In this document: piece after piece, positions 34,887 to 44,217 of the stretch
Layout of the letters: each line of letters begins with the position of its first letter
Position numbering within the stretch: position 1 is the first letter of the stretch
Assembly (NCBI RefSeq): GCF_006569185.2
Contig: NZ_VIGC02000026.1
Location: 32,691-96,690 of the forward strand
Reading direction: 5' to 3'
Length of the DNA stretch: 64,000 bases
From: Litorilinea aerophila
GTDB lineage: Bacteria > Chloroflexota > Anaerolineae > Caldilineales > Caldilineaceae
Position numbers and translations under genes: made by a program
The notes under the pieces: model-generated
Databases searched by the model: none
Told to the model about the DNA's origin: nothing
What the model saw: only the letters and a program-made list of their open reading frames with translations

Positions 34887-35851
34887 GTACGCAACCACGT
34901 TTCGATGTGACCACCACCGGCGAGGCCATGCTGCGCCTCAGCGTGCCGGTGGGCGTACGCCTGGAGACGGCCGACCGGCTGGACATGCGCCCCGGCGGTG
35001 CCGAAGCCAACCTGGCCGTGGCCCTGGCCCGCCTGGGCCGCCGCAGCGCCTGGGTGGGCGGCCTGCCCAAGAATCCCCTGGGCCGCAACCTGGCCAACCA
35101 CCTGCGGGTAGCCGGCGTGGATCTGGAAGGGGTCGTCTGGTCCAACGAGGGGCGCATGGGCACCTACTACGTGGAGTTCGCCGCACCGCCCCGGGCCACC
35201 CAGGTCATCTACGACCGGGCCAATTCCTGCGCGGCCCGCCTCACCCCCGGAGACATCCCCTGGGACTACCTGCTGGACACCCGGCTGATCCACCTCACCG
35301 GCATCACGCCGCCCCTCTCCCCCGGCTGCAAGGCCATCGTGGAAGAGGCGGTACGCCGGGCCCGTCAGCAAGGGGTGGCCATCAGCTTCGATGTGAACTT
35401 CCGCAGCAAGCTCTGGACGCCCCAAGAAGCCGCCGAGACCATCGTCCCCCTGGTCCAGGAGATCGACCTCTTCTTCTGTGGCCGGGGCGACGCCCGCAAC
35501 CTCTTTGGCCTGGACGGCCCGCCGGAGGAGATGGTGCAGCGGCTGGCAGAGATCACCCACGCGCGGCTGGTGGTCATGTCCCTGGCGGAGGCCGGCGTCC
35601 TGGCCTTCGATGGACAGGACTTCCACCACGAGCCGGCCCAGCCGGTCCAGATCATCGACCGGCCCGGCGCCGGGGATGGGCTGGCCGCGGGCGTCATCCA
35701 CGGCTGGCTGGACGGCGACCTGCGCCGGGGCCTGCAGACGGGGGTGGTGCTGGCGGCCTTGGCCCTGAGCCAACACGGTGATATGATCGTCACCACCCCC
35801 GAGGAAGTGGAATCCCTGATCCAGGCCAGCCACACGACCCTGGTCCGCTAA
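34883..35851 (+). CDS. PfkB family sugar kinase, 2-keto-3-deoxy-sugar-acid kinase-like
   Basis: A 322-residue ribokinase-family protein. [12 protein letters not shown] at the start and [20 protein letters not shown] near 37 form the N-terminal PfkB signature; [20 protein letters not shown] near 260 is the C-terminal one, with GAGD holding the catalytic Asp. The sequence VNFRSKLW near 172 is typical of KDG kinases. Translational overlap with the aldolase strongly supports a kinase-aldolase pair acting on a 2-keto-3-deoxy acid. The chosen ATG at 34883 lies seven codons inside a slightly longer open frame. Confidence 0.88.
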   Translation: MSTQPRFDVTTTGEAMLRLSVPVGVRLETADRLDMRPGGAEANLAVALARLGRRSAWVGGLPKNPLGRNLANHLRVAGVDLEGVVWSNEGRMGTYYVEFAAPPRATQVIYDRANSCAARLTPGDIPWDYLLDTRLIHLTGITPPLSPGCKAIVEEAVRRARQQGVAISFDVNFRSKLWTPQEAAETIVPLVQEIDLFFCGRGDARNLFGLDGPPEEMVQRLAEITHARLVVMSLAEAGVLAFDGQDFHHEPAQPVQIIDRPGAGDGLAAGVIHGWLDGDLRRGLQTGVVLAALALSQHGDMIVTTPEEVESLIQASHTTLVR

Positions 35852-35917
35852 CCTCCGGCGGGCCGGGGTAGATGCCGCTTCCAGGGGAAACACGGTAGAG
35901 CCACAGATTGTACAGAG

Positions 35918-36038
35918 AATACCGATTGTCTAACCAAAAGGCATCGTGGTAGGACTACTCGTAGGCCCGGTATAGAAACCGGACCTACGAAGTCATGAGC
36001 ACTACTTTGCCAGAGAATCTTCGCCAGAGAATCGGTAT
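35918..36038. promoter_or_regulatory. Inverted repeat flanking the diol-dehydratase leader
   Basis: ATACCGATT (35918-35926) and AATCGGTAT (36030-36038) are exact complements, each next to a CAGAGA. GCCAGAGAATC is also repeated directly (36009-36019 and 36023-36033). The pattern could bind a regulator or loop the leader of the gene at 36060. Confidence 0.35.
35960..35989. repeat. REP-like palindrome CGTAGG...CCTACG
   Basis: CGTAGGCCCGGT and ACCGGACCTACG arms form a stem with one mismatch and a 6-nt loop. It belongs to the same family as the palindromes at 1774-1867 in the cas operon. Confidence 0.6.
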
Positions 36039-36059
36039 CATTCCACGGGGAGGAACGCG

Positions 36060-38297
36060 ATGGCGCAATCACGCCGATTTGCCATTCTGGCCCAACGGGA
36101 CATCAACCAGGAAACCTTCGTGGAGCCGTGGCCCAAAGCTGGCCTGGTGGTGACCGACAGCCCGTATGACCCCCAGCCCAGCCTGCGCATGGAAGGGGGC
36201 CGGGTCGTGGAGATGGACGGCCGCCAGCGGGCCGATTTCGACATGCTCGACCTGTTCATCGCCGACCACAGCCTGGACCTGGCCGTGGCCGAGGAAGCCA
36301 TGGCCACCCCCTCCCAAACCATCGCCCGCATGCTGGTGGACATCAACGTCCCGGCCGCGGCCGTCCGGCGGCTGGCCCGGGGCTGCACCCCGGCCAAGCT
36401 CTGCGACATCATCCGCCACATGAACGTGCTGGAGATGATGGTGGGCCTGGGCAAGATGCGGGTGCGCCGCACGCCGGCCAACCAGGCCCACGTCACCAAC
36501 TGGCGGGAACACCCGGCCCTGCTGGCGGCAGACGCGGCCGAAGCCAGCCTGCGGGGTTTCGCCGAGGTGGAAACCACCGTGCGGGTGGCCCGCAACGCGC
36601 CCTTCAACGCCCTGGCCGTGCTCATCGGCACCCAGACGGGCCGGGGCGGCGTGCTGACCCAGTGTGCCGTGGAGGAAGCCCTGGGCCTGCGCCTGGCCAT
36701 GAAGGGGCTCACCACCTACGCCGAAACCCTCTCCGTCTACGGCACCGAGCGCACCTTCGTGGACGGCGACGACACCCCCTGGTCCAAGGCCTTCCTGGCC
36801 TCGGCCTACGCCTCCCGGGGCGTGAAGGTGCGCTTCACCTCCGGCACCGGCTCCGAGGCCCTCATGGGCAACGCGGAGGGCTGCTCCATGCTCTACCTGG
36901 AGGCCCGCTGCCTGCAGGTAGTGCGGGGCGCGGGCAGCCAGGGTGTCCAGAACGGCTCCATCTCCTGCATCGCCCTGCCCGAATCCCTGCCTGGCGGCGT
37001 GCGCGCGGTGTTGGCCGAAAATTTGCTGGCCTCCATGCTCGGGCTGGAAGTGGCCTCGGGCAACGATGCCCTGGCCTCCCACTCGGCCATCCGCAAGTCG
37101 GCCAAGCTGATGCTCCAGTTCATCCCCGGCACCGACTTCATCTTCTCCGGCTACAGCGCCGTGCCCAAGCGGGACAACCTCTTCGGCGGCGGCAACTTCG
37201 ACGCCGAAGACTTCGACGACTACAACGTCCTCCAGCGGGACATGCAGGTGGACGGCGGCCTGCGCCCCATCACCGAGGAAGAGGCCCTGGCCATCCGCCG
37301 GGAGGCCGCCCGGGCCATCCAGGCCGTGTACGCCGAGCTGGGCTTCCCCCCCATCAGCGACGAGGAGGTGGAGGCTGCGGTCATCGCCCACAGCAGTGAC
37401 GACATGCCCGAGCGGGACCTGGTGGCCGATCTGGAAGCGGCGGACCGCTTCCTGGCCGGCGAAGAAGGCATGCTGACCGTGGTCCAGGCCTTGCACCGCC
37501 GGGGCTTCACCCGCACCGCCCAGAACATCCTGGAGATGGGGCGCCAGCGGGTGGCCGGGGATTACCTGCAGCCGTCGGCCATCTTCGACCGCCACTTCCG
37601 GGTGCTCAGCGCCATCAACGACCCCAACGACTACACCGGCCCGGGCACCGGCTACCGGGTGGAGGGCGAACGCTGGCAGGAGATCCAGGCCATTCCCCAG
37701 GCCCGCCCGCCCCAGGATTTCATCAAGGACCAGGTGGGCGAGCCGTGCAAACGGCTGGTGGAGATTGGGCCGGCCAAACCGGGCACCCGACCAGAGGAGA
37801 TCATCGTGGCCGTGGGGCCCGCCTTTGGCAAGGAGTTGACCCGCACCATCGGCGGCCTGGACCACGAGGCGGTGCTGGCCGCCATCCTCACCGGCGTGGC
37901 CAGCGAGGGGCTGGTGGCCCGCATCGTCAAGGTCAAGCACAGCTCCGACTGCGCGGCCATCGCCACCGTGGGCGCCGAGCTGAGCGGCTCCGGCATTGCC
38001 ATCGGCCTCCAGTCTCGGGGCACGGCCATGATCCAGAAGCGGGGGCTGGCCCGACTCAACAACCTGGAACTCTTCCCCCAATCCCCCAGCCTGACCCTGG
38101 ACACCTACCGGGAGATGGGCCGCAACGCCGCTCGCTACGCGAAGGGCGAAAAGCCCAAACCGGTGGCCGTCAAAATCGACAACTGGGCGCGGCTCAAGCT
38201 CATCGTCAAGACCACCCTCCTCCACCAACGGGAGACCGAACAGGTCCGGGATGAGCCGCCCGCCGAACTCTTCTTCGACTGGGAGCCGGACGTATGA
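36060..38297 (+). CDS. pduCD: B12-dependent propanediol/glycerol dehydratase, fused large and medium subunits
   Basis: A 745-residue fusion. Residues 1 to ~555 match the large subunit (PduC/DhaB): VYGTERTFVDGDDTPWSKAF near 230, RFTSGTGSEALMGNAEGCSM near 258, PGTDFIFSGYSAVPKRDN near 355, and FDAEDFDDYNVLQRD. Residues ~575-745 match the medium subunit (PduD): IIVAVGPAFGKEL near 582 and VGAELSGSGIAIGLQS near 635. In enteric bacteria these are separate 554- and ~224-residue proteins. The enzyme converts 1,2-diols to aldehydes with adenosylcobalamin. GGGAGGAA precedes the ATG. No reactivase, aldehyde dehydrogenase or microcompartment gene is nearby. Confidence 0.92.
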   Translation: MAQSRRFAILAQRDINQETFVEPWPKAGLVVTDSPYDPQPSLRMEGGRVVEMDGRQRADFDMLDLFIADHSLDLAVAEEAMATPSQTIARMLVDINVPAAAVRRLARGCTPAKLCDIIRHMNVLEMMVGLGKMRVRRTPANQAHVTNWREHPALLAADAAEASLRGFAEVETTVRVARNAPFNALAVLIGTQTGRGGVLTQCAVEEALGLRLAMKGLTTYAETLSVYGTERTFVDGDDTPWSKAFLASAYASRGVKVRFTSGTGSEALMGNAEGCSMLYLEARCLQVVRGAGSQGVQNGSISCIALPESLPGGVRAVLAENLLASMLGLEVASGNDALASHSAIRKSAKLMLQFIPGTDFIFSGYSAVPKRDNLFGGGNFDAEDFDDYNVLQRDMQVDGGLRPITEEEALAIRREAARAIQAVYAELGFPPISDEEVEAAVIAHSSDDMPERDLVADLEAADRFLAGEEGMLTVVQALHRRGFTRTAQNILEMGRQRVAGDYLQPSAIFDRHFRVLSAINDPNDYTGPGTGYRVEGERWQEIQAIPQARPPQDFIKDQVGEPCKRLVEIGPAKPGTRPEEIIVAVGPAFGKELTRTIGGLDHEAVLAAILTGVASEGLVARIVKVKHSSDCAAIATVGAELSGSGIAIGLQSRGTAMIQKRGLARLNNLELFPQSPSLTLDTYREMGRNAARYAKGEKPKPVAVKIDNWARLKLIVKTTLLHQRETEQVRDEPPAELFFDWEPDV

Positions 38298-38710
38298 GCC
38301 AGAATGGACGCTACCGATACCCCCTGATGGACCATGCCCGGGAGTCCCTGCAGGCTGCCAGCGGCCGCAAGCTCAACGACATCGACCTGGAGGCTGCCGC
38401 TGCCGGCGAGCTAAATCCGGCCGACCTCCAGGTGGGGGCAGAGACCCTGCGGGCCCAGGCTGCCATTGCCGCCGAGGCCGGATTCCCCGAGCTGGCGGCC
38501 AACCTGACCCGGGCGGCCGAGCTGACCGCGGTGCCCAACGAGGAGCTGCTGCGCATGTACGAGCGCCTGCGGCCGGGCCGGAGCACCTACGACGAGCTGC
38601 TGGAGATGGCCCACACCCTGGAAGAGACCTACCAGGCCCCGGTGACCGCGGCCTTCGTGCGGGAGGCGGCCCACGTCTACCGCCTGCGCGGGCTTTTGAA
38701 GCGGACATGA
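38294..38710 (+). CDS. pduE: Diol dehydratase small subunit
   Basis: A 138-residue PduE-like subunit, shorter than the ~173 residues of enteric PduE. YPLMDHARESLQAASGRKLNDIDLE and NEELLRMYERLRPGRSTYDELLEMA are diagnostic. Its start overlaps the stop of the fused large/medium gene (ATGA), and its stop overlaps the start of the methyltransferase gene (ATGA), so all three are translationally coupled. Confidence 0.9.
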   Translation: MSQNGRYRYPLMDHARESLQAASGRKLNDIDLEAAAAGELNPADLQVGAETLRAQAAIAAEAGFPELAANLTRAAELTAVPNEELLRMYERLRPGRSTYDELLEMAHTLEETYQAPVTAAFVREAAHVYRLRGLLKRT

Positions 38711-39702
38711 CCACCCTGCTGGCCCAGATTGCGCCCCAGCGCAGCACCCAGTACACGGAGCTGGCCACGACCCTGGCGCCCCACGAGCTGACCCTCAGCC
38801 CCGCCGGCAAAGCCCTGACGGAGCTGAAGCCGGTCACCCTGGGGGGGCAGCCGTACCTCCAGGCCACGCTCCAGCAGGCGTTGACCCCGGCCCTGGCCTG
38901 GGAGTTGGGCGCCCTGGCCACCACCAGCGCCTATTTCGAGTACCACGAGCAGGTGGGCGGTGTCCCGGGCCCGTGGCTGCGGCCCGTGGAGACTGGCTTC
39001 CGGCCGGCCCTGCCGCCGGAGCTGGCCCTGACCCGGCGCTACCGGGGCAAGACCAACGAGCTGTTCACCCACTTCCTCTGCAACCTGGCCCGCTTCAGCA
39101 GCGGCGTGGCTAACCTGCCCTGGCGCCAGCTCCGCCTGTTGGATCCCCTGGCCGGGGGCGGCACCACCCTCTTCACCGCCCTGGTGTTGGGCGCCGGGGC
39201 CGTGGCCGGCATCGAGCGGGCTCCCCAGGACGTAAAATCCACGGCCGCGTTCATCCGCCAGTTCATGCGGGAAAAGGGCATCGCCTGCCGGGTGAAGGAG
39301 GAGCGCCTGCGCAAGGTAGGCCAGCGCTGGACCTTCACCATCGGCAAGGAGGAACCCCAACGCTGCGTGCTGGCCCTGGGGGATACCGGCCAGGCCAACA
39401 CCCTGGTGGCCGGCTTCAAGCCCCACCTCATGGTCACCGACCTGCCCTACGGCATTCAGCACAGCGGCGTCCTGGTGGACCTGCTCACCCTGGCGTTGCC
39501 GGTCTGGTCGTCCCTGCTGCCGCCCAGCGGCGTGCTGGTCTTCGCATGGGACGCCACCCGTTTTCCCCGGGAGAAGATGGCCACCCTGGTGGAATCGGTC
39601 AGCCCGCTGCGGGTGTTGCACAGCCCGCCCTATGATCGGTTGGCCCATCGGGTGGATCGGGTCATCAAAGTGCGGGATGTGCTGGTGGCCCGCCCGGGCT
39701 GA
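38707..39702 (+). CDS. SAM-dependent methyltransferase (RNA/DNA-type, DLPY motif), coupled to diol dehydratase
   Basis: A 331-residue protein. The last ~220 residues are a Rossmann methyltransferase: LLDPLAGGGTTLFTALVLGA near 142 is motif I and MVTDLPYGIQHSG near 240 is motif IV. The DLPYG form occurs in Trm-G10/UPF0020-type RNA N-methyltransferases and relates to the NPPY of amino-methyltransferases. The first ~100 residues match no domain I recognise; RRYRGKTNELFTHFL near 110 precedes the Rossmann part. The frame is open further upstream, but the ATG at 38707 overlapping the PduE stop is the natural start. Target unknown; the coupling to a B12 enzyme is unexplained. Confidence 0.78.
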   Translation: MTTLLAQIAPQRSTQYTELATTLAPHELTLSPAGKALTELKPVTLGGQPYLQATLQQALTPALAWELGALATTSAYFEYHEQVGGVPGPWLRPVETGFRPALPPELALTRRYRGKTNELFTHFLCNLARFSSGVANLPWRQLRLLDPLAGGGTTLFTALVLGAGAVAGIERAPQDVKSTAAFIRQFMREKGIACRVKEERLRKVGQRWTFTIGKEEPQRCVLALGDTGQANTLVAGFKPHLMVTDLPYGIQHSGVLVDLLTLALPVWSSLLPPSGVLVFAWDATRFPREKMATLVESVSPLRVLHSPPYDRLAHRVDRVIKVRDVLVARPG

Positions 39703-39730
39703 ACCATATATCTTGCTAAATTTGCCCCCT

Positions 39731-39759
39731 TTGACGAGAAACCTGGTTTCAACTATAAT
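39731..39759 (+). promoter_or_regulatory. Strong sigma-70-like promoter for the second ABC operon
   Basis: TTGACG (39731-39736), exactly 17 bp, then TATAAT (39754-39759). The gene start is about 185 bp downstream. Confidence 0.65.
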
Positions 39760-39942
39760 GTAGACGCTCTGCCTCATCCGGCTAAATTACCCGATTACAT
39801 TAATAGCATCACAGCCAACAGCCATAGTACCTATCATCCCCCAGGGAATTCGCCCGTTTCCACCGGAGAAGGGTGGCCGTGTCCCATGGTCTGCTCCTCT
39901 CCTTTGCTGTTAACTTTGCTCATTCCATCAAAGGAGGCAAAT

Positions 39943-41367
39943 GTGTCCACACAACAATCTAAACCCTTCGGCAAGCGGCTTTCGCGACGGCAGGCGCTCC
40001 AGCTCATGGGGGGCATTACCGGTATGGCGGCGCTGGCAGCGTGCACCGCTGCGCCGGTGGCGCCAGCAACGGGCGGCGAAGGGGCAGCCGAACCGGCCCA
40101 GGTAGCCGGCACCATGCTGGTCGTCCATCGCCGTGAATACTTCAAGGAGATGGAGGACCTGTTCGCCCAGGCCGTCCAAAATTGGGCCCAGGAAAATAAC
40201 GTCGAAGTTGAAACCTCCACCGTTGCCTCCGAAGCCTTTGAAGACTTCGTTGCCAAAACCCTGGCCGAGGTGCAGGCTGGCAACCCGCCGGACCTGATCT
40301 ACCATGTGCGGCTGGTGCAGCAGCTCTATTTCTACGACGCCCTGGAGCCGGTCAGCGACACCGTGGAAAAGGCCATCGGCCTCTACGGCGAGCCTTCCCT
40401 GGGCCACCGTATGCAGAACTTCATCGACGGCGAGTGGTGGGGTATCCCCTACATCAACGGCGGCGGCGGCGAATTTGCCCGGCGCAGTGTCTTCGAAGGA
40501 CAGGGCATCGATCCCCTGGAAGACCTGGTGACCTGGGACGACCGCCGGGATGCCTGTCTCCAGGTGACCGACGTGGCCGCCGAAATGTACGGCTGGGGTC
40601 GCACGGTCAACCGCAGCGGCGACGGCGCCGGCCTGGTGCAGGCGGTGATCCATGACTGGGGTGGCCACATCACCGACGAGAACATGACGGAAATCACCTT
40701 CAACTCGCCGGAGACGGTGGCGGCCGTGGCCTGGCTGACCGAGATTTACACCTCCGAGCAATATGCGCCCATGTTGCCGCCCGGCGTGATCAGCTGGACC
40801 GACTCCAGCAACAACGAGGCCTACCTGGCTGGCAACATCGCCTACACGGGCAACGCCGCCAGCGTCTACGCCAAAGCCAAGGCGGACCAGAACCCGGTCT
40901 TCGAGGACACGGTGGTGCTCAACGTCCCCGTGGGCCCCTATGGGCAGCCCCACATTGGGGCCGGTGGTGGTGGGCAGCTCCATGTGCCCAAGGGCGCCAA
41001 GCATGTGGAGCTGGCGAAAGAGCTTTCCCTCTATCTGTTGGAGCCGGATGTGTTCATCCCCATCTCCCTCATCTCTGCAGGCCTGTTCCTCCCGGCCTAC
41101 CAGAAGTACTACGAGATGGATCCGGTGGTCCAGGCCTTTGAAGCGGATCCCAACCTGCAGCGGATGGGCGAGCAGCAGCTGGGCGACTATCCTGGTCTCT
41201 CCTGGCCGGCCCAGCCCAGCCCCTTCTTCGACGCCATTGCCGCCCAGTCCATCCTGACGGACATGATGGCCGAGACCATCACCCAGGGCGTCAGCCCAGA
41301 AGAAGCCGTGGCCCATGCCACCGACCGCATCATCCAGATCGCAGAAGAAATGGGTGCACTGGGCTAA
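39943..41367 (+). CDS. Sugar ABC transporter substrate-binding lipoprotein
   Basis: A 474-residue extracellular binding protein. RLSRRQALQLMGGITGMAA plus lipobox LAAC form a Tat-like lipoprotein signal, followed by an Ala/Pro/Gly linker. I use the GTG at 39943, which has AAGGAGG five bases upstream, rather than the ATG at 39886. The binding domain contains DLIYHVRLVQQLYFYDAL and GNIAYTGNAASVYAKAK, the usual layout of MalE-like proteins. It leads an operon with an RraA-like protein, a fused permease and glucarate dehydratase, suggesting a sugar-acid ligand (inference). Confidence 0.87.
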   Translation: MSTQQSKPFGKRLSRRQALQLMGGITGMAALAACTAAPVAPATGGEGAAEPAQVAGTMLVVHRREYFKEMEDLFAQAVQNWAQENNVEVETSTVASEAFEDFVAKTLAEVQAGNPPDLIYHVRLVQQLYFYDALEPVSDTVEKAIGLYGEPSLGHRMQNFIDGEWWGIPYINGGGGEFARRSVFEGQGIDPLEDLVTWDDRRDACLQVTDVAAEMYGWGRTVNRSGDGAGLVQAVIHDWGGHITDENMTEITFNSPETVAAVAWLTEIYTSEQYAPMLPPGVISWTDSSNNEAYLAGNIAYTGNAASVYAKAKADQNPVFEDTVVLNVPVGPYGQPHIGAGGGGQLHVPKGAKHVELAKELSLYLLEPDVFIPISLISAGLFLPAYQKYYEMDPVVQAFEADPNLQRMGEQQLGDYPGLSWPAQPSPFFDAIAAQSILTDMMAETITQGVSPEEAVAHATDRIIQIAEEMGALG

Positions 41368-41387
41368 GACAGGGCATCTTCACCCAC

Positions 41388-41413
41388 GGGGCCCGGCCGA
41401 ACGGCCGGGCCCC
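41388..41413. terminator. 12-bp perfect hairpin between binding protein and RraA-like gene
   Basis: GGGGCCCGGCCG and CGGCCGGGCCCC pair perfectly across a two-base AA gap. There is no T-run. Hairpins in this position commonly stabilise the binding-protein mRNA or attenuate downstream genes. Confidence 0.6.
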
Positions 41414-41436
41414 TCCAGCGGATGAAGGCAATTTGT

Positions 41437-42255
41437 ATGTTCATTGAAAATCCACCAGAGTCCATCCAGCAGTTGACCCGGCTGTATCAGCAGGATCGGT
41501 TCCCCAACGGGCGACCACGAGTTCCCGATCACATCCTGGAACGGATGCAGAAGGTCACCACGGAGCAGGCCTGGTCTGTGTTACGGCGCCACGGCTACCA
41601 TCATCAATTTGAAGGCGGCTGGTTCCAGACCCATCCCGATAAAATCCTGGTGGGACGGGCAGTGACGGCCATGTTGCTTCCCCAGCGGCCAGATCTGAAC
41701 GACCTGGTGGAAGAGCTGGGCCGGGCTGAAGGCCGCATCGGCGGACAGAACTCGTGGGTCATCGATACGCTGGAGCCTGGCGACGTGATGGTGGTGGACA
41801 TGTGGGGTAAAATTAAAGAAGGGACCTTCGTAGGCGATAACCTGGCCACCTCTCTGCGTACCCGCACCCGGGCCGGCGCTGTCCTCCACTGCGGCATCCG
41901 GGATTTCCAGGGAGTGCGTGAACTGGAAGATTTGCAGATCTTCTGCCGCGGCCTGGACCCAAGCGCCATCGCCAACTGCACCCTGGCCGGCATCAACATT
42001 CCTATTCGGATCGGTGAAACCACCGTGCTGCCGGGTGATGTGGTCCTGGGGACCCCAACCGGCGTCATCTTCATCCCTCCCCATCTGGCCGAGGAGGTGG
42101 TGGAGAGTGCGGAGCGGGTTCAGCTGCGGGATGAATTTGGCAAACTGCGCTTACAGCAAAAACGATATACCCCCGGAGAAATTGATCGAAAATGGCCCCC
42201 AGAAATCGAGGCCGACTTCGATGCCTGGTTAGCCGCCGGCAAACCACGGGACTGA
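41437..42255 (+). CDS. RraA-like protein (HMG/CHA aldolase or decarboxylase family)
   Basis: A 272-residue protein of the RraA superfamily. GDVMVVDMWGKIKEGTFVGD near 113, NLATSLRTRTRAGAVLHCG near 133, and IRDFQGVRELED carry the family's G-D-N and R-D metal/substrate residues. Members include 4-hydroxy-4-methyl-2-oxoglutarate aldolases and oxaloacetate decarboxylases. A second ATG 15 nt earlier (41422) has no ribosome site, while GAAGG serves the one at 41437. Within a sugar-acid operon it may cleave a keto-acid intermediate; this is inference. Confidence 0.8.
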   Translation: MFIENPPESIQQLTRLYQQDRFPNGRPRVPDHILERMQKVTTEQAWSVLRRHGYHHQFEGGWFQTHPDKILVGRAVTAMLLPQRPDLNDLVEELGRAEGRIGGQNSWVIDTLEPGDVMVVDMWGKIKEGTFVGDNLATSLRTRTRAGAVLHCGIRDFQGVRELEDLQIFCRGLDPSAIANCTLAGINIPIRIGETTVLPGDVVLGTPTGVIFIPPHLAEEVVESAERVQLRDEFGKLRLQQKRYTPGEIDRKWPPEIEADFDAWLAAGKPRD

Positions 42256-42298
42256 CGTATCCGGCCGTCATTCGACGGGAGTTTGAAGGAGACATTCA

Positions 42299-44212
42299 GT
42301 GGCAGAGAGAGCAGCACCTCTAGCAACCCGATATGCGGTCCGGCCCCAGCGCCACCTCTTGCGCCGCCTGTTGGGACGCGACTGGCAGATCGCCTTTGCC
42401 TTTGTCGCACCCATTCTCATTTTGATGGTGGTGTTCATCGCCTGGCCTTTCATCAAAGCCGTTTACACCAGCATGACCGTCCGAACCCTGGCCAGAGAGA
42501 CGAAATTCGTCTGGTTTGACAACTACCTGCGTCTCTACAGCGACCCCTACTATCGGCAGGCTGTGCGCGCGACGGTGGTCTTTACGGCTGGCTCCATCGG
42601 CTTTAAAGTCCTGTTCGGCTTGATCGCGGCCCTTTTGCTCCATCAACAACGCCGCTGGCGCAACCTGCTCACCGGGCTGGTCCTGCTGCCCTGGATCATT
42701 CCCTCTGTGGTGCAGGCCCTGGCGTGGCGCTCCATCTATGACCCCCTCTTCGGCGGCCTCAACCCCATTTTGTTGGGGCTGGGTCTCATCAAGGAGCCCC
42801 TATCCTGGCTGGCCGACCCGAAGCTGGCCATGGCCGCGGTCATCTCGGTCAATGTCTGGGCCGGTATCCCCTTCTTCACCGTCAACATCCTGGCCGGGCT
42901 TTCCTCCATCGACAAGGAGCTGTATGAGGCGGCAGAAATCGATGGGGCCAACGCATGGAACCGCTTTGTCCATGTGACCTTGCCCGGGCTCCGCTATGTC
43001 CTGGCCGTGGCGACCCTGCTCTCCACCGTCTGGACTTTCAACAACTTCGAAACCATCTTCCTGCTGACCGGTGGCGGCCCTGGCAACGTGACCAAGGTCT
43101 ACTCCATCATGGCCTACGAGAAGGCCATCCGCTCCCTGCAGTTTGGCCCCGGCACGGCTGTCGCCTTCAGCCTGCTGCCCATCCTGGTCTTCTTTATCCT
43201 GCTCCTCTCCCGCTACATGCGGCGGGACGTGGAACGGGACGACCTCAGCGGCACCTGGCAGGATGTGGTCATCGACGGCGTGGGGCGGCTGGTCTCCTTG
43301 ATCGCAACGGTGGTGGCCGTGCCCCTGGGGTTGGTCTTCGGGGTTGTGAGCCGCATCCTCCCCAAAGGCCGGGCCAGCCAGCGCCGCAACCAGATGATCA
43401 ACGGCCTGCTGCGGGGACTCCTGATGGTGGTGCTGTTGACCTTTATCCTCTTCCCCTTCTACTGGATCTTGATCACAGCCTTCAAGGGCAACCTGCAGAT
43501 CGGCCAGCGGGAAGACATCTTCTGGCCCAACCCCTGGACCACGGAGCAGTTCTATCGCCTCTTCTATGAAGAACCCTTCCTGGTTTGGTTCAAGAATTCG
43601 ACCATTGTGAGCGTCACCACAACGGTGCTGGCTGTGGTCATCGCCTGCCTCAGCGGCTACGCCCTGGCTCGCCTGCGCTTCCGCGGCGCCCAGACCATGA
43701 CCACGGTGCTTCTCATCACCTACCTGCTGCCCGGCGCCCTGATGTTCATCCCCCTCTACGGCATCCTGGCCGACCTGGGCGTGATCAACACCCGGTGGGC
43801 CCTGATCCTGACCTACCCCACCGGCATGGTGCCCTTCTCCACCTGGCTGCTCATGGGCTACTACCGGTCCATCCCGGAAGAGCTGGAACATGCTGCCATG
43901 GTGGACGGTGCCAACCGGCTCCAGGCCTTCCTGCGGGTGACTCTGCCCCTGACTGCTCCGGCCCTTCTGGCGGTCACCCTCTTTGCCTTTACCAATGCCT
44001 GGAAGGAATTCCTCTTCGCCTTCGTCTTCATCACCAGCGAAAAACTCATGACCTTGCCGGTGGGTCTGGCCCAGACGATCTTTGGCGATATCTACCCCTG
44101 GGGCATGCTGATGGCAGCCTCCTTGCTCATCTCCATCCCGGTGGTCATTTTCTACATGTGGGGCCAGCGTTTCATGATCGCTGGCCTGACCGCTGGCAGC
44201 GTGAAAGGTTAG
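42299..44212 (+). CDS. Fused sugar ABC permease (MalF-like + MalG-like in one chain)
   Basis: A 637-residue membrane protein that joins both CUT1 permeases. The first half runs to ~315 with about six helices and EAA loop YEAAEIDGANAWNRFVHVTL near 215. A linker of ~50 residues (RDVERDDLSGTWQDVVIDG) leads to a hydrophobic bridge at ~340-355. The second half begins LLMVVLLTFILFPFYWILI near 378 and has EAA loop EHAAMVDGANRLQAFLRVTL near 525. The GTG at 42299 is preceded by GAAGGAG. These subunits are normally separate genes, as at 9.4-11.3 kb in this window. The ATPase is not local. Confidence 0.88.
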   Translation: MAERAAPLATRYAVRPQRHLLRRLLGRDWQIAFAFVAPILILMVVFIAWPFIKAVYTSMTVRTLARETKFVWFDNYLRLYSDPYYRQAVRATVVFTAGSIGFKVLFGLIAALLLHQQRRWRNLLTGLVLLPWIIPSVVQALAWRSIYDPLFGGLNPILLGLGLIKEPLSWLADPKLAMAAVISVNVWAGIPFFTVNILAGLSSIDKELYEAAEIDGANAWNRFVHVTLPGLRYVLAVATLLSTVWTFNNFETIFLLTGGGPGNVTKVYSIMAYEKAIRSLQFGPGTAVAFSLLPILVFFILLLSRYMRRDVERDDLSGTWQDVVIDGVGRLVSLIATVVAVPLGLVFGVVSRILPKGRASQRRNQMINGLLRGLLMVVLLTFILFPFYWILITAFKGNLQIGQREDIFWPNPWTTEQFYRLFYEEPFLVWFKNSTIVSVTTTVLAVVIACLSGYALARLRFRGAQTMTTVLLITYLLPGALMFIPLYGILADLGVINTRWALILTYPTGMVPFSTWLLMGYYRSIPEELEHAAMVDGANRLQAFLRVTLPLTAPALLAVTLFAFTNAWKEFLFAFVFITSEKLMTLPVGLAQTIFGDIYPWGMLMAASLLISIPVVIFYMWGQRFMIAGLTAGSVKG

Positions 44213-44217
44213 CTCGT

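Noticed and set aside
38251..38706. N-terminal extension of the methyltransferase over pduE
   Set aside because: The upstream part is Arg/Gly/Pro-rich shadow of pduE in another frame. The ATG overlapping the pduE stop is the natural start.
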